DNA of 64,000 bases from Apus apus (lineage: Eukaryota > Chordata > Aves > Apodiformes > Apodidae), in contig NC_067304.1 in NCBI RefSeq assembly GCF_020740795.1, positions 2,222,056-2,286,055 on the forward strand, written 5' to 3'. This document shows, in pieces, positions 34,101-45,261 of the stretch. The first letter of the stretch is position 1. Every line of letters begins with the position of its first letter. The position numbers and the translations under genes are program-made. Under the pieces are notes generated by a model that saw only the letters and a program-made list of their open reading frames with translations, made no database searches and was not told where the DNA came from.

Positions 34101-37100
34101 GTTTTGGAGAGAATGAAGCTGCACAGATGAGAGTCACACTGGGCTGGTCTTCACTGCCAGAGAGTGGGTCTGGCCTTTGCCTGTCCTACACCCCAGGTCT
34201 CCAGGGAGAACATTTGTTCCAGCAAAGCCTGCCACCCTCCTTACTTCCCTCTTTGGACCTGGGATTTCCCTCCTGCACAGTCAGGCCTTTTCCCTGGGTG
34301 AACTTCCAGCCTCAGAGTGGGAATGGTGGGATCCTCAAGCCTCTTCCCGACCCTTTTTATTCAGCCCTTCTTTCTTCCAGATATTTTATATAGAGTTGAT
34401 GAAAGAAGCCCAAAATGGGAAAACAGTCCCAGAGGAGGTGGTGAAAATGATCTTCTCCAACATCTCCTCCATCTACCAGTTCCACTCCAGGTTCTTCCTG
34501 CCAGAGCTGCAGAAACGCATGGAGGACTGGTGAGCTGCAGGGGGGCAGGACACCTGGAATGTTTTCCCAGAGTGGTGGTGCTGGTGAATTTGGTCTCCCA
34601 ACAGGACCAGGGGGCTTGGGCTGTTTTGCTTCAGATGTCTTTGTGTTGGGAAGCACTTCCTTAAAACACTTCCTGTCCTTTCTGACAAGGATATCTCAGG
34701 TGGTTTAGGGATGTGCCCAGGCTGGCTGCAAGCTGGGGACATTCCCATTGTGGAGAGTGGGAAGTTCTCTGGGGATGTAGCTGGTAAACCTCTGTTCTCC
34801 ACCATGCACAAGCCACCCTTTGCTTCATCCCTCCCTGTCTGAGGAAGCTGCTGGTCTGTGGTTCCTTCCCACAGGAGCTGCAACCCCAGGATTGGGGATG
34901 TGATCCAGAAGCTCGCGCCGTTCCTCAAGATGTATGGAGAATATGTGAGGAACTTTGACAAGGCCATGGAGCTCATCACTGTCTGGTCAGAGAAATCCCC
35001 ACCCTTCCAGGAGCTCATTGCTGACATCCAGGTAATGGGGACAGCAGGGAGGGGGACTTGAGCAACCTGGGCTGGTGGGAGGTGTCCCTGCCCATGCAGG
35101 GAGGTTGGATCTGGATGATCTTGAAGGTCCCTTCCAAACCATTCTATGACTTCAGCAGTGCTCCCAAAATCTCCCTGCAAGGAAGAAGCAGCACAGGGTG
35201 GGAGCTGCCTTGGTCACTGTTTCTCTCCCTGGTGTCTCTCCCCAGAAGAGGAAGGTCTGCTCTAACCTAACACTGCAGCACCACATGCTGGAACCTGTGC
35301 AGAGGATCCCACGCTACGAGCTCCTCCTGAAGGATTATGTCCAAAAACTCCCAGCCCAGTCCCCAGACCGGGATGATGCAGAGAGTAAGGGCTCCAGGGA
35401 GTGGTGGGGAGAGTTTGTGGGGGGCAATAACCCCTGATTTGGGACACCAGCCTCAGGATCAACCGAGTTCCCTCACCAGCTGCCCCTTGCCCTTGGATAA
35501 TCCTCTCAGTCTGACCCTTTCCTTGCAGGGAGAGGGATTGATCTGCCCTTTCAGGGTCTGGGGAGGTCAGCAGGGAGAGCGGGTGATGATTCAGGATAAG
35601 GACAGACCCCCCAGAACGTACCCAAGGGAGACCTGAGGTGGCCGGGGAGCTATCAGACCCCTGCAGATGGCAGCAGCTCCCAGCCCTGCTGGGATGGTGG
35701 GATAAAGGAGCTGCTTGTCAGTCCCAGACCAGGGCCATTCGGGTTGTGTCCAGGGGAGGGCAGCAGCCACCGCGCCTCTGCCTTCCCCGGCAGGGAGAGA
35801 GATCCAGGGGGTTTCTCCAACAGCTTCCCAGCAAGCGTTTAACCCTCCTCCCTTTCTCTTCTCGTTGCAGAGGCCCTGGAGATGATTTTCATGGTGGCCA
35901 AGCACTCCAACGCAGCTATCGCCGAGATGGTGAGTGCCTGTCCCAGCCCGCAGTGCTTCGTGGCTCCTGGGGCAGTGATGTGTCCTCCTGGAGCACAGCC
36001 CTGCCCTGGGTGGGACACTGTGGGTTCAGCAGAGGAGGTTAGACCCTGCTGTTGATGCTGACCCCACCACCCCAAGCCTGGGGAAGTCACATCTCCCACG
36101 TCAGCTGGGATGAAACTGGCTGTTTTGAGGCTGGGAGCTGCTCTGGAAGATCAGTCTAGGGTGAGAGATGTGCCACATCTCCTGGTACTCAGCAGCTGGC
36201 CTGGGAGGTGGAGACAGAGGGCACCCAGGGGTGACAAGGTTGTGGCTGCTCAGGCCCCCACAGGAACGGGTCCCTCTGCCTCCCCCAGGAGCGGCTGCAG
36301 AACCTCTGGGTGGTCTATCAGCGCTTGGGCCTCGAGGATGACATCGTGGATCCCTCCAACGAGCTGATCAAGGAGGGGCCAGTCCAAAAGATCTCCACCC
36401 GCAGCAGCAGCACGTCGGAGAAGTACCTGTTCCTGGTGGGAGCCGGGAGACCCAGGGGAAGGGGCAGGGAGCAGACAGGATGGGAGTGGGGAGAGAGGCA
36501 GCACAGCTGGCCCGGGGTGTTGCTGGGTCATGTCTACACAGAGGGGACAAAAGCAGAGCTGGGGGTTTGATGCCCCCACGTGCAGGGCATCCTGCATAAG
36601 ACGTGGTTGGGAACCTGGGGGCTGCTGCAGTCCCAGAAGAGCTTCAGCTGGGCAGGGTGGGAGAGGGCTGGGCAGAAGCAGTAGCTTTTTAGGCTGAATT
36701 TCCTCCTAAGAGACCAGCTCAGCCCTGGGACAGAGTGAAGGACTGTAGCTCCCAGGGAAGCCCCCAGCTCTGAGCAGGCAGGTGCTGGGCTCCAGCCAAC
36801 CCTCTCCTCCTCTCCTGCCCCCTTCCCAGTTCAACAACATGCTGCTCTACTGCGTGCCCAGGGTCATCCAGGTGGGCTCTGAGTTCCAGGTTCAGCTCCG
36901 CATCGACGTGGACGGCATGAAGGTGAGACAGGCACCTCGTCTTTGTCCTTCCCCCAGAGCTGGGCTCCCCTAAAATGCACCCTGCTCTGGGGTGTAATGT
37001 GGCTGCACTCCCAAATTTCTGGGAAAGGAGGGAGGAGCTGGAGCCAGGGGTGGCTTGGTGGGTGAGGAGACCCAGCTGACATGCTCTGATCCTGTGAAGT

Positions 37101-39222
37101 AGCAGTGACATCTTGTGCAAGGAGGATTGGAGGGGCTGAAGGGCTTGTGCCCAAGGGAAGTCTCCGTCCCCCACATGGTGGAGGAAGGTCCCTGTGTGTG
37201 CTGGAGGTGGGTTCAGCTGCTCCACATCCTTTCTTTGGTGTCTCTCAGGTGCGGGAGCTGAAGGACACTCAGTTCCCTCACACCTTCCTGGTCTCGGGAA
37301 AGCAGCGGACGCTGGAGCTACAGGCCAGGTGAGGGGAAAGGTGACAGGGCTGCAGAGCCCTGGGGAGGGGGGACAACAGCTCATCCAGCTCCCTCTTTGT
37401 ACCCAGCTCTGAGGAGGAGATGAAGGCCTGGATCAAGGTACCACAGAGTGCTGGGAGAAGCAGCACATCTCCCAGACCCCAGCTGGATGCCCTGTGTCCG
37501 GGCAGCCCCCAACTGCCCCTCCAGCCCTGCCTTCCCCTCTAGGCCTTCCAAGATGCTATTGACAGGAAGGAGAAGAGGAGTGAGACCTTTAAGGCAGCAG
37601 TACCTGGGCTGGAGACAGACACCCCTGCACTGAAGGTATCCCCCCCTGTCCCTTCCTGCCTCCCTCCACCAGCAGCTCAGCAGAGCCCACCTTGCCGTGC
37701 CTCAGTTTCCCTAACAGAGCTGGGCGGTGCGGGAATACACCAGACAGGGAGACAGACTGAAGGGAAAGGCAAGAGCAGAGGGGCTGGGACCACCCCAGGT
37801 CATGGGAGGGGTGTTCCCATGCCATCTCCCACCCCCAGATGGAGGAGCTGGGCCGCCGAGCCCCGCAGTGGGTGCGGGACAACCTGGTGTCCATGTGCAT
37901 GCGCTGCGGGGAGCCCTTCAACCCCATTGTGCGCCGGAGGCACCACTGCCGCGCCTGCGGATACGTGAGCCACCCCCCTGCTCCTGCCCGGCCCCGGGGG
38001 CTGCAGCACGACTCTTCCCTACACCCACACCCCCCCCCCCCAGCTCCTCCTGGAAGCTGTCCCAGCAGTGTCCCTGTCTTTGGGGTGCAGGTGGTGTGTG
38101 CCCGCTGCTCCGACTACAAGGCCGAGCTGCCGTACGACGGGAACCGCGCGAACCGCGTGTGCCAGGAGTGTTACATCTTCCTGACGGGACACACGGTGCT
38201 GGAGGATCGGGAAGGGAAGCACAAAGGGGTCCTGGAGGTGGGCTCTGCCCCTCTCTGCCCATCCTCCCCACGCCCTGCTCCTCTGTCCCTCTTCCTACAG
38301 GGAAGCAGGGGAGGGGCTTGGGACAAGGGCTTGTAGTGAGAGGACAAGGGGGAATGGATGAAAACTGGGAGAGGGAGATTGAGATATTAGGAATTCTTGG
38401 CTGTGGGGGTGGGGAGACCCTGGCCCAGGTTGCCCAGGGAAGCTGTGGCTGCCCCATCCCTGGCAGTGTTGAAGGGCAGGTTGGATGGGGCTTGGAGCAA
38501 CCTGGTCTAGTTGCAAGTGTCCCTGCTCCATGCAGAGAGGTTAGAATCAGATGATCTTGAAGGTCCCTTCCAACCCAAGCCTGTCTGGGATTCTGTGATT
38601 CCCCTGAGCCCTGTCACTCCCCCTGCTCCCTGGCTGGGACCCCCCCTTGCCTGCCCCTGCTTTAGGAGGGTTCTGTGGAGCAGGCAGGGAATTCCCCAGG
38701 AAACCACCTTTGCTCGGTGCCCTTTCTGCCTCCCACACAGGGTACGTAGGGATTTGTTTGCTGGTGTTTTGGCAGAAGGGAGCTGCAGAGGTATCGAGCA
38801 GGAGCTTGCTGTGCAGTTCCCTGCAGCTGCTGGACAAGAACGGCAAGGGGGGCACACGGGGCTGGTTTGTGATCCCCCAGGATGATCCCCTGGTGCTCTA
38901 CATCTACGCAGCCCCCCAGGTAAGGCCGGGCTGTGCTCCCGCTGCCGGGTACAGCCCCGTGCCCCCTGCCTCCCACCGCTGTCTCCACTCCCTCCAGGAT
39001 GTCCGAGCCCACACCTCCATCCCACTGCTGGGCTACCAGGTGAGGGACCTGTCCCAGGGTGACTCCCGCCACCAATTCCAGCTGGCTCAGTCCGGGCAGG
39101 TCCACACCTTCGTGGCTGACACGGAGGAGCTGAAGCGGCGCTGGATGAGGACCATGGCGCGCTGCGCCGCCGGGGCCCCGCGGGAGGGCGAGGATGGGGA
39201 CTCCTGCCAGCAGGCAGAGTGA
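31127..39222 (+). CDS. FGD2: FGD2, FYVE, RhoGEF and PH domain-containing protein 2 (spliced CDS, 16 exons)
   Basis: Guanine-nucleotide exchange factor for Cdc42. Mammalian FGD2 is found in B cells, macrophages and dendritic cells, on early endosomes and ruffles. Exons: 31127-31191, 32976-33240, 33818-33898, 34381-34529, 34875-35031, 35246-35384, 35871-35929, 36289-36435, 36830-36922, 37249-37328, 37407-37437, 37543-37635, 37839-37964, 38091-38237, 38776-38919, 38998-39222. The total is 2001 bases, 666 residues (human about 655). DH about 113-305 ([38 protein letters not shown]). First PH about 328-428. FYVE about 463-525 with [14 protein letters not shown] and RVC motifs and all eight zinc cysteines (473, 476, 490, 493, 498, 501, 519, 522). 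Second PH about 555-650. The start of exon 2 is the least certain border. Confidence 0.95.
32976..33240 (+). CDS. FGD2: FGD2 exon 2
   Basis: Linker before the DH domain, low in conservation: residues 22-110, ending [20 protein letters not shown] and then [13 protein letters not shown]. The end (33240, then GTGAGC) is firm. The start is inferred: acceptors at 32976, 33072 and 33099 all keep the frame with exon 1; 32976 gives a length like the mammalian exon. Confidence 0.7.
33818..33898 (+). CDS. FGD2: FGD2 exon 3, start of DH domain
   Basis: 27 codons, [20 protein letters not shown] then RLHLLDQ: helix 1 (conserved region 1) of the DH domain. Both borders phase 0. Confidence 0.95.
34381..34529 (+). 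CDS. FGD2: FGD2 exon 4, DH domain
   Basis: Encodes [40 protein letters not shown] and [10 protein letters not shown] (W split). [11 protein letters not shown] is a hallmark of the FGD family. Confidence 0.95.
34875..35031 (+). CDS. FGD2: FGD2 exon 5, DH domain
   Basis: Encodes W187 to Q239, including [20 protein letters not shown]. Acceptor CCCACAG, donor GTAATG. Confidence 0.95.
35059..35150 (+). mobile_element. CR1 3' end in FGD2 intron 5
   Basis: About 90 bases: GAGCAACCTGGGCTGGTGGG, then GGTGTCCCTGCCCATGCAGG, GATGATCTTGAAGGTCCCTT and the terminal ATTCTATGA. Sense with the gene. Occupies almost half of the 214-base intron. Confidence 0.92.
35246..35384 (+). CDS. FGD2: FGD2 exon 6, DH catalytic helix
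   Basis: Includes [20 protein letters not shown] and LKDYVQKLP, the conserved region 3 helix that contacts the GTPase. Starts after CTCCCCAG; KRKVCSN at the front replaces a different mammalian stretch. Confidence 0.95.
35871..35929 (+). CDS. FGD2: FGD2 exon 7
   Basis: Encodes K286 (split), then [19 protein letters not shown], the end of the DH domain. Donor GTGAGT. Confidence 0.95.
36289..36435 (+). CDS. FGD2: FGD2 exon 8, DH-PH junction
   Basis: 49 codons from [20 protein letters not shown] through [15 protein letters not shown] to EKYLFL. Links the DH domain to the first strands of the first PH domain. Confidence 0.95.
36830..36922 (+). CDS. FGD2: FGD2 exon 9, first PH domain
   Basis: 31 codons, [20 protein letters not shown] then [11 protein letters not shown]. 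Both borders phase 0. Confidence 0.95.
37249..37328 (+). CDS. FGD2: FGD2 exon 10, first PH domain
   Basis: [20 protein letters not shown] then TLELQA and two bases. Donor GTGAGG. Confidence 0.95.
37407..37437 (+). CDS. FGD2: FGD2 exon 11 (31-base microexon)
   Basis: Completes S412 and adds [10 protein letters not shown], the C-terminal helix of the first PH domain. Phases on both sides require it, and it matches the family sequence. Confidence 0.93.
37543..37635 (+). CDS. FGD2: FGD2 exon 12, PH-FYVE linker
   Basis: [20 protein letters not shown] then [11 protein letters not shown]. Acceptor CCCCTCTAG, donor GTATCC. Confidence 0.93.
37839..37964 (+). CDS. FGD2: FGD2 exon 13, FYVE domain first half
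   Basis: Residues 454-495 with [19 protein letters not shown]. Supplies four of eight zinc ligands and the basic phosphatidylinositol-3-phosphate pocket. Confidence 0.97.
38091..38237 (+). CDS. FGD2: FGD2 exon 14, FYVE domain second half
   Basis: Residues 496-544, [20 protein letters not shown] then NRVCQECY, with the other four zinc cysteines. Confidence 0.97.
38330..38602 (+). mobile_element. CR1 fragment in FGD2 intron 14
   Basis: About 270 bases of CR1 3' region: GGACAAGGGGGAATGG, CCCAGGTTGCCCAGGGAAGC, GTTGAAGGGCAGGTTGGATG, ending GATTCTGTGATT. Sense with the gene. Confidence 0.92.
38776..38919 (+). CDS. FGD2: FGD2 exon 15, second PH domain
   Basis: 48 codons from [20 protein letters not shown] to [13 protein letters not shown]. 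The acceptor TTTTGGCAG has a short pyrimidine tract. Confidence 0.95.
38998..39222 (+). CDS. FGD2: FGD2 exon 16, end of second PH domain and stop
   Basis: [15 protein letters not shown], then [28 protein letters not shown] and a variable tail ending QQAE; TGA at 39220-39222. A CAG|GTGAGG donor look-alike lies inside at 39040 but the family sequence reads through it. Confidence 0.95.
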   Translation, partial: DVRAHTSIPLLGYQVRDLSQGDSRHQFQLAQSGQVHTFVADTEELKRRWMRTMARCAAGAPREGEDGDSCQQAE

Positions 39223-42120
39223 GGCTGTGGTCACCTCCTGGGCCAGCCCCCCTCCCCCTGCTCGGGCAGACCCCCCAGCTTCTCTGCCGTTTGGTTTTTC
39301 AACACTTAAAAACCTCAAAAGGCAGCGGCGCATTTGCCGCCGCCTGGACAACCAGGATCATCCTGCCCCTTCCTCCTGGCTCTCCACGCTGGCTGGAGGT
39401 GATGGAGGAAGCCGAGCTGTGATGTGGGGGGAGAGCCAGGGGGTTTTGGGGGGCTGCCCCCCCTTGCAACCAGCCCGGGCAGCCGTGCCTGCCACCCGCT
39501 GCCGCCCGAGGGCAGCAATTCCTCAGCCTCCCTGCAGCCCGGATGGAGCAGGGAGGGGGGGCGGGAACGTCTCGTTTTCTGAAAGCATCTGTGGAATCGG
39601 GACTGCTGTGATAAATCCTGCCTGCAACGCCCGCGAGCCGCCCAAGGAGCCTGGTTTTATTGGGGAGGGGGAGTGTGTATTTTGCAGAGCGCCCCGTGGG
39701 GTTGTCAGCAGGTCCCCGCGTTGCCTGGTCCCTGCCAGCCCCTGCAGAGACCCCCCTCGGGGACCCTAGTGCTGGATCTAGGATGTTCCTCTTCAGCCTC
39801 TCACCCTCCTGGCCTCACCCTACTGCCGGCCCACGGTGGGGGGTACCCCATAACCACAGACACCCCCAGTATGAGGTGCTGAGCCAGTGCTCCTGCCCAT
39901 GCCAAGGCTTCCCTGCACCCCACCCTGCCCGTGAGCACCTTCCACCCTTGCACCTCTCTCAGTCACACGTTTCCTGGGGGGGAACACTCTGGGATGAGGC
40001 TGGATCCACACAGGTGGTGCTGCTGGGGGGACACAGGGGGATTGCCCTCCCCATCCCCAGCATAACGAGCACCCCTCCTGCTGTAGCCCCACGGATTTCT
40101 CTCCGTATCCTCTTGAGCTCCCCAAAAATGTTGCCCAGGCAGAAAGTTACCACACCTGAGCCTGCCAGGGGCTGGAATGGGAGGCAGGAGCCCAGTGTTC
40201 CCAGGGATTGCTGCCTGCACCCGGACCATGCAGCAGCTCCAGCCCAGCAGCCCTGGCTGAGCCCAGGGGTGTCACAGGCTAAATGGAGCCATGGAGAGCA
40301 AGAAAGGAAGGGAACTGGATCCAGATCCTACAAATGGGGACAACACTCGGGGAAAGGATGGAGAGCAAAGATGAACCACAGCCAATCACCACTCTAGGGG
40401 GGGGAGAAAGCTGTGAGCATCATCCCCCTTCCTCGGTGTACCCAGATCAGCTCATCCTAGGAAAGGGCAAACTGTGGTGGCTTTAACTCCTCCAACTCCA
40501 GAGGTATCATCAAGGAAGTGGGCAAGGAATTAGGTATCAGGGGGAAGGAGAGCTCTGCCAAAGCAGCTGCCCCTCAGGGTGCCACCCACCACGGGGCTGA
40601 GCCCAGCAGCAAACAGCAACGGCGGGGTTTCCAGAGACACCCCAAAAACCTCCCTCACCTCTCACCACCACCTCAGGTGAAAGGGAAACCCCAGTGGCCC
40701 CGGAAAAGCCGGGGAGGGCAGGGAAAGAGTGAGAGCAAGGGGAAACCCGTGGGGCTGGAAGGTTCAGCGTGGTGGCCTCAGTGTCACCCTGTGTCAGCCA
40801 GGAACAAAACAAGCCCCGAGCAGGGAGCTGCCCTCAGCCAGGGCTGCTGAATGGGCCTAAGAATAGATTTCCTGTTTACCCAGAGAGAAATTGCTCCTAG
40901 GGCAGAGGGCACCTGGGGACTATTTTTACCAGCTCCTGCCACACCCCCCCTCCTGGTCCCCAGCCACCCTTGGGGCTGTAGCATCCAAGGAAAGGGGAAG
41001 GGAGGTGGCCAAGGGGTGATGGGGCAGCAGGGTGGGTTCGTGCCACCACCTTGGCATCCCTCTGTCCCCAGGGATAGCTGGCTGGGAGTTGGCATCCCTC
41101 AGCAGCCCCGAGCATCCCTACAATTGTCTGGTGGGAGACCCACCCCCCTGGGGTGTTCTGTGATTCCCGAGCTCTGCTTTTCTAGGGAAAAATCTTTTTC
41201 AAAGGAGATTTATTTATTTGTTTTTATTTATTTTGCACCCCAGACTCGCAGCAAAACACCCTGATGAGTTTGGTGTCTTTTCCAGGCCCCGGGGCTGGTG
41301 CAGTGAGGGTCAAGCAGAGCAGTTTGGCCTCTTTCCTCCCCGCCCAGAAAGTGAAACCCCGAGGAGAAGTCACAGTTTCCTATTCTCAAGAATGAGGAAG
41401 GTTCCGAGGCCATTTACTGGAACATCCCCCCCACCCCCCCGCCCGGCCACATCCCTCCCCGCGGCCTCTTCTTGTAAGCACTGACCAAAATACCTTGTGA
41501 AACCCACGCTGGGGGCCGGGCCACCCCTCATTGAGAAAACCCTGCCCGAGGCAAAGGGACAGAGGCTGCTGCAGCTGCTGCTCTGCACAGGCTCCCTGGC
41601 TCCATCCTCATCCCAAATCCCCCCCCCACCTGCCCTGTGCTGCAGGAAGGGGGCTCAAGGGACATGGAGCCAAGGGAGAGGTGACCAGCAGGGACCTGGA
41701 GAAGCAGGGGGACATGGTGGTCCCACTGCAGGGCTCTCTCTACATGTAATCCCAGCCCTGCTGCTCCCTGGGATGTGGCTCTGAAGGCCCCAGGGTCCCT
41801 TCCCCCACGTGTCCCCCCAAGCCTGGGGTGGGATCAGGACCATGTGGGCCCTATAAAACCCTACACCCCCAACCTGCAGGGCTGCTCCCCCTGGCCCTGG
41901 GAGCTGCTCTGCCTGCTCTGCATGCTGGGGGCTCTGCCTCCATAGGGACGGGGTCTGTAGGGGGTTCCCTACAGGGGCAGGCATCCCCCCTCTGTGGGGA
42001 TTGCTCTGTGGGGCATATTCTCTTGCAGGTCCTTATAGGGACTGCACTCTGCTGTGTGAGGTGGGCTTTCCTGCTTTGTAGGGGCTGGTCTCTAGGGGAT
42101 TGCATCCCTGGGGCTGTAAC
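39223..42120. other. Intergenic, downstream of FGD2
   Basis: Probably includes the FGD2 3' UTR. An AT-rich stretch at 41205-41236 reads as overlapping ATTTA on plus and repeated AATAAA on minus in otherwise GC-rich DNA. No coding exon recognised. Confidence 0.5.
39610..39615 (+). terminator. Possible FGD2 polyadenylation signal (GATAAA)
   Basis: No AATAAA is seen just after the FGD2 stop. GATAAA, a known variant, lies about 390 bases downstream and is followed within 40-80 bases by GT-rich sequence (GTTTTATTGGGGAG, GTGTGTATTTT). Plausible, not proven. Confidence 0.35.
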
Positions 42121-42124
42121 TCTT

Positions 42125-42430
42125 GCCCTGTAACACCTGGGGTTGGGTTCTGTAGGGTTTGGGTTCTGTAGGGGTTGGGTTCTATAGGGGTGGCAGAGGG
42201 GTTGGTTCTATAGGGGTTGGGTTCTATAGGGGTTGGGTTCTACACAGGTTGGGTTCTGTAGGGCTTGGGTTCTATAGGGGTTGGGTTCTGTAGGGGCTGG
42301 GTTCTACAGGGGTTGGGTTCTATAGGGGTTGGGTTCTATAGGGGTGGCAGAGGGGTTGGGTTCTATAGGGGTTGGGTTCTATAGGGGCTGGGTTCTGTAG
42401 GAGTCGGGTTCTACAGGGGTTGGGCTCCAC
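42125..42430. repeat. 17-base minisatellite TTCTATAGGGGTTGGGT
   Basis: About 17 imperfect copies, with variants TTCTGTAGGG and TTCTACAGGG and two internal GGTGGCAGAGG interruptions. G-rich on the plus strand. Confidence 0.95.
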
Positions 42431-43087
42431 AAGGACCAGCCCTCTGCAGTGTGTGGGGGGGTCTTGATCTATCGCTGTCGGGCTCTGTCGGTGTCAGGCT
42501 CCACGGGTGCGTCCCCCTGCTCCACACCCCGTCCCGGGGGTCCCGGGCAGCTCTGCTCCCCGCCCCCCCAACAACCGAAGTGTCGAGGCCGAAGGCAAAA
42601 GCCGCGGAAGCCCCGGAGCGTGTGACCCCCCCGCAGTGCCCGGGGCTGCGGGAACCTGCCCCCTCTGCGGTGCTGGGATACAGGGGGTGACGCTAAACGA
42701 TGCCAAACATCTGTGATGCCCCCTCCCTCCCCCCCAAAAAACCCCACAACACCCCACACCCAGGATTGTTCAGCCTTAAATCTGGGGTGCCCGCCCCCCC
42801 CCCCCTCCCGTGCCCCTCTGCACCCCCAAACCCCCCCAGGGAGCAATGAAAAGGGGACCCCCCAGGACCCCGCCAGCCGCACCCACTTTTGCACCGCACT
42901 GGCAGGACCGGGGGGGCATCCCCGGGCTCAGGGGAGATTTAAGGGGGGGTCCCCTCGTTTTAGGGGGTCCCTCCAGGCTGCTGGCAAAGGGCGTTTCGTG
43001 CCATCCAGACCCAAATCGTGCCCCTGGCGAGGCGGGAGGTGCTTCCCGGTGGCGCGGGAATTCTCTGCTTTGCGCCTGTGCTGGGGG

Positions 43088-43130
43088 AAGGAAGGAGGAG
43101 GAGGAGGAGGAGGAGGAGGAAGGGAGGAGG
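43088..43130. repeat. GGA trinucleotide repeat
   Basis: GGAAGGAGGAGGAGGAGGAG-type purine tract of about 40 bases. Confidence 0.85.
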
Positions 43131-43373
43131 AATGTGCTGGTGGTTGTTATGATTTAATTTTCTTTTCCTGCCTCCATCCAGGAATCCCCGCCGCGCTCTC
43201 CCCGCCAGGCTGGGCCCCCCGGGCTCACCCGCTGCCGCGGGACGTGACCCAGCCCCGGTGCCCGGGGGGGCACGAGCGGGATGACACGGGCAGGGAGAAG
43301 CCCCCAGAGCCGCCCACCCGGAAAGCTCAGCCCCTCCGTTCCCGCCGGGATAGCAGCCCGTCGGTGGAGGGCG

Positions 43374-44125
43374 GAGCTGAGGATGGGGGGCAGAGCTCAG
43401 GATGGGGGGCAGAGCTCAGGATGGGGGGGCAGAGCTGAGGATGGGGGGCAGAGCTCAGGATGGGGGGGCAGAGCTGAGGATGGGGGGCAGAGCTCAGGAT
43501 GGGGGGCAGAACTGGAGAACAGAGCTCAGGATAGGGGGCAGAATTAGGGGCAGAGCTCAGGATGCGGGGTAGGATGGGAGGCAGAGCTCAGGATGGGGGA
43601 CAGAATTGGAGAAAAGAGCTCAGGATGGGGGGCAGAGCTCAGGATGGGGGGCAGAATTGGAGAACAGAGCTCAGGATAGGGGGCAGAATTAGGGGCAGAG
43701 CCCAGGATGCGGGGTAGGATGGGGGGCAGAGCTGAGAATGGGGGGCAGAGCTCAGGATGGGGGGGCAGAGCTCAGGATGGGGGACAGAATTAGGGGCAGA
43801 GCTCAGGATGCAGGGCAGGATGGGGGGCAGAGCTCAAGATGGGGGGCAGAATTGGAGAACAGAGCTCAGGATGGGGGCAGAGCTCAGGATAGGGGGCAGA
43901 ATTAGGGGCAGAGCTCAGGATGGGGGGCAGGATGGGGGGCAGAGCTCAGGATGGGGGGCAGAGCTCAGGATAGGGGGCAGAATTAGGGGCAGAGCTCAGG
44001 ATGCAGAGCAAGATGGGGGGCAGAGTTCAGGATGGGGGGCAGAATTGGGGAACAGAGCTCAGGATGGGGGGCAAGATGTGGGGCAGAGCTCAGGATGTGG
44101 GACAGAGCTCAGGATGGGGGGACCG
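43374..44125. repeat. Minisatellite GGGGGCAGAGCTCAGGATG
   Basis: About 0.75 kb. A basic 20-base unit alternates with variants (GGCAGAATTAGGGGCAGAG, GAGAACAGAGCTC), making a higher-order pattern. Contains many SacI-type GAGCTC palindromes. Open frames across it are artefacts. Confidence 0.95.
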
Positions 44126-44900
44126 AATGGGCTCTTCATTTTTATGTACTTGTATTTATTTCTGTTTAATTTTTTCTTATATTCTAATCTATCTTTTTTT
44201 TTTTTCCCCATCTCTTTGTGTTTGTTCATTTCCCAGCCAGGAAACCCCTCCCCACCCAGGCTGGCTCTCCCATCCATGGGTTGCCCAGGCAGGTAACCTC
44301 CCCAGGGTTTTGCTGCTCCATCTTCCAGGTTTTATGGGAAAGCAGGGAAAGCTCCTGGCACTGTTCCTGCCCCAGTTCCCGTGCCTCAGTTTCCCCATCC
44401 AGTGGGGAGGGGAGATTTCCCCATCGGGGAGCAGCAGGACAGGGGTTACTTCAGGTTGTGCTTTGAGGTGGGTGAACAGCAGCCACGAGGGGTTATTGTT
44501 AATATTAATATCAGGCTTGGGCAGGGCTCAGGTGGTAGGGAGTGACAGGGGGGGGACACGAAGCTGTCCTGAGTCACAGGGCAGGAGCAGGGGGTGACCC
44601 AGCCCTGTGCTGAGCCCCAACACACTCACTGCACGCCAGGTCCACAACAACCAGGGGCTGAGACCACCCTGTTCACCTCCCCAGGGGCTGGATGATGCGG
44701 GGAGAGGGGATCCCTCCTCATCCTCACCCCACTGCTGCTCAGGGAAAGGGGCTCTGGGGTGGGAGAGCAGCAAAGGTGGCCACGGGGCCCAGCTGAGCAC
44801 TTGGGGCACTCATCACACCTCAGGCCACCCGGTGCCTCCGTGGCCACAGCTGCCTCTGTCAGCCGTGATGGAGAGCCAAGCTGGGCTGGCAGGCCTTCTC

Positions 44901-44980
44901 TGTGATCTTGTTAATTAAGAAATACATTTAATTAGCAGCACCCCAGCTGTGACTCAGCTAATCATCATGATCGAAACAGG
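44901..44980. promoter_or_regulatory. AT-rich island with AP-1/MAF, E-box and homeodomain motifs
   Basis: In GC-rich surroundings: TTAATTAAG, TTTAATTAGC, CAGCTG, TGACTCAGC (44950-44958) and TAATCATCATGATC within 80 bases. Looks like a conserved enhancer. Confidence 0.4.
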
Positions 44981-45261
44981 AGCCGGACTCCAGCACCGGG
45001 GGGGGGGGGGGGAGCACAGCAGCACCAAACCCCCCCAACTCCACCAGCCATCGCCCCCCCAGCTCTGCCATGGGAGCCCATTGCCCACCAGGCACAGCCT
45101 GATGCTCCCCTGGGATATTGGGGTGAGTTTTCCCCCAGGCTGGAGCGGGGGTTTTGGGGCTGGGAATGTCCCCATGCAGCACACACAGGGTGTCATCCCC
45201 ACCTGGGGCAATTACCCAGTGCCACGCTGCAAAGAATGATATGAATAAGCCCTTTACTGGG

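Noticed and set aside
39040-39045. Consensus splice donor CAG|GTGAGG inside the last FGD2 exon
   Set aside because: The frame and family sequence continue through it (GYQV, then the second PH domain), so it is a decoy.
43281-44597. Gln/Asp/Gly-rich frames over 43.3-44.6 kb
   Set aside because: Translations of the 20-base tandem repeat.
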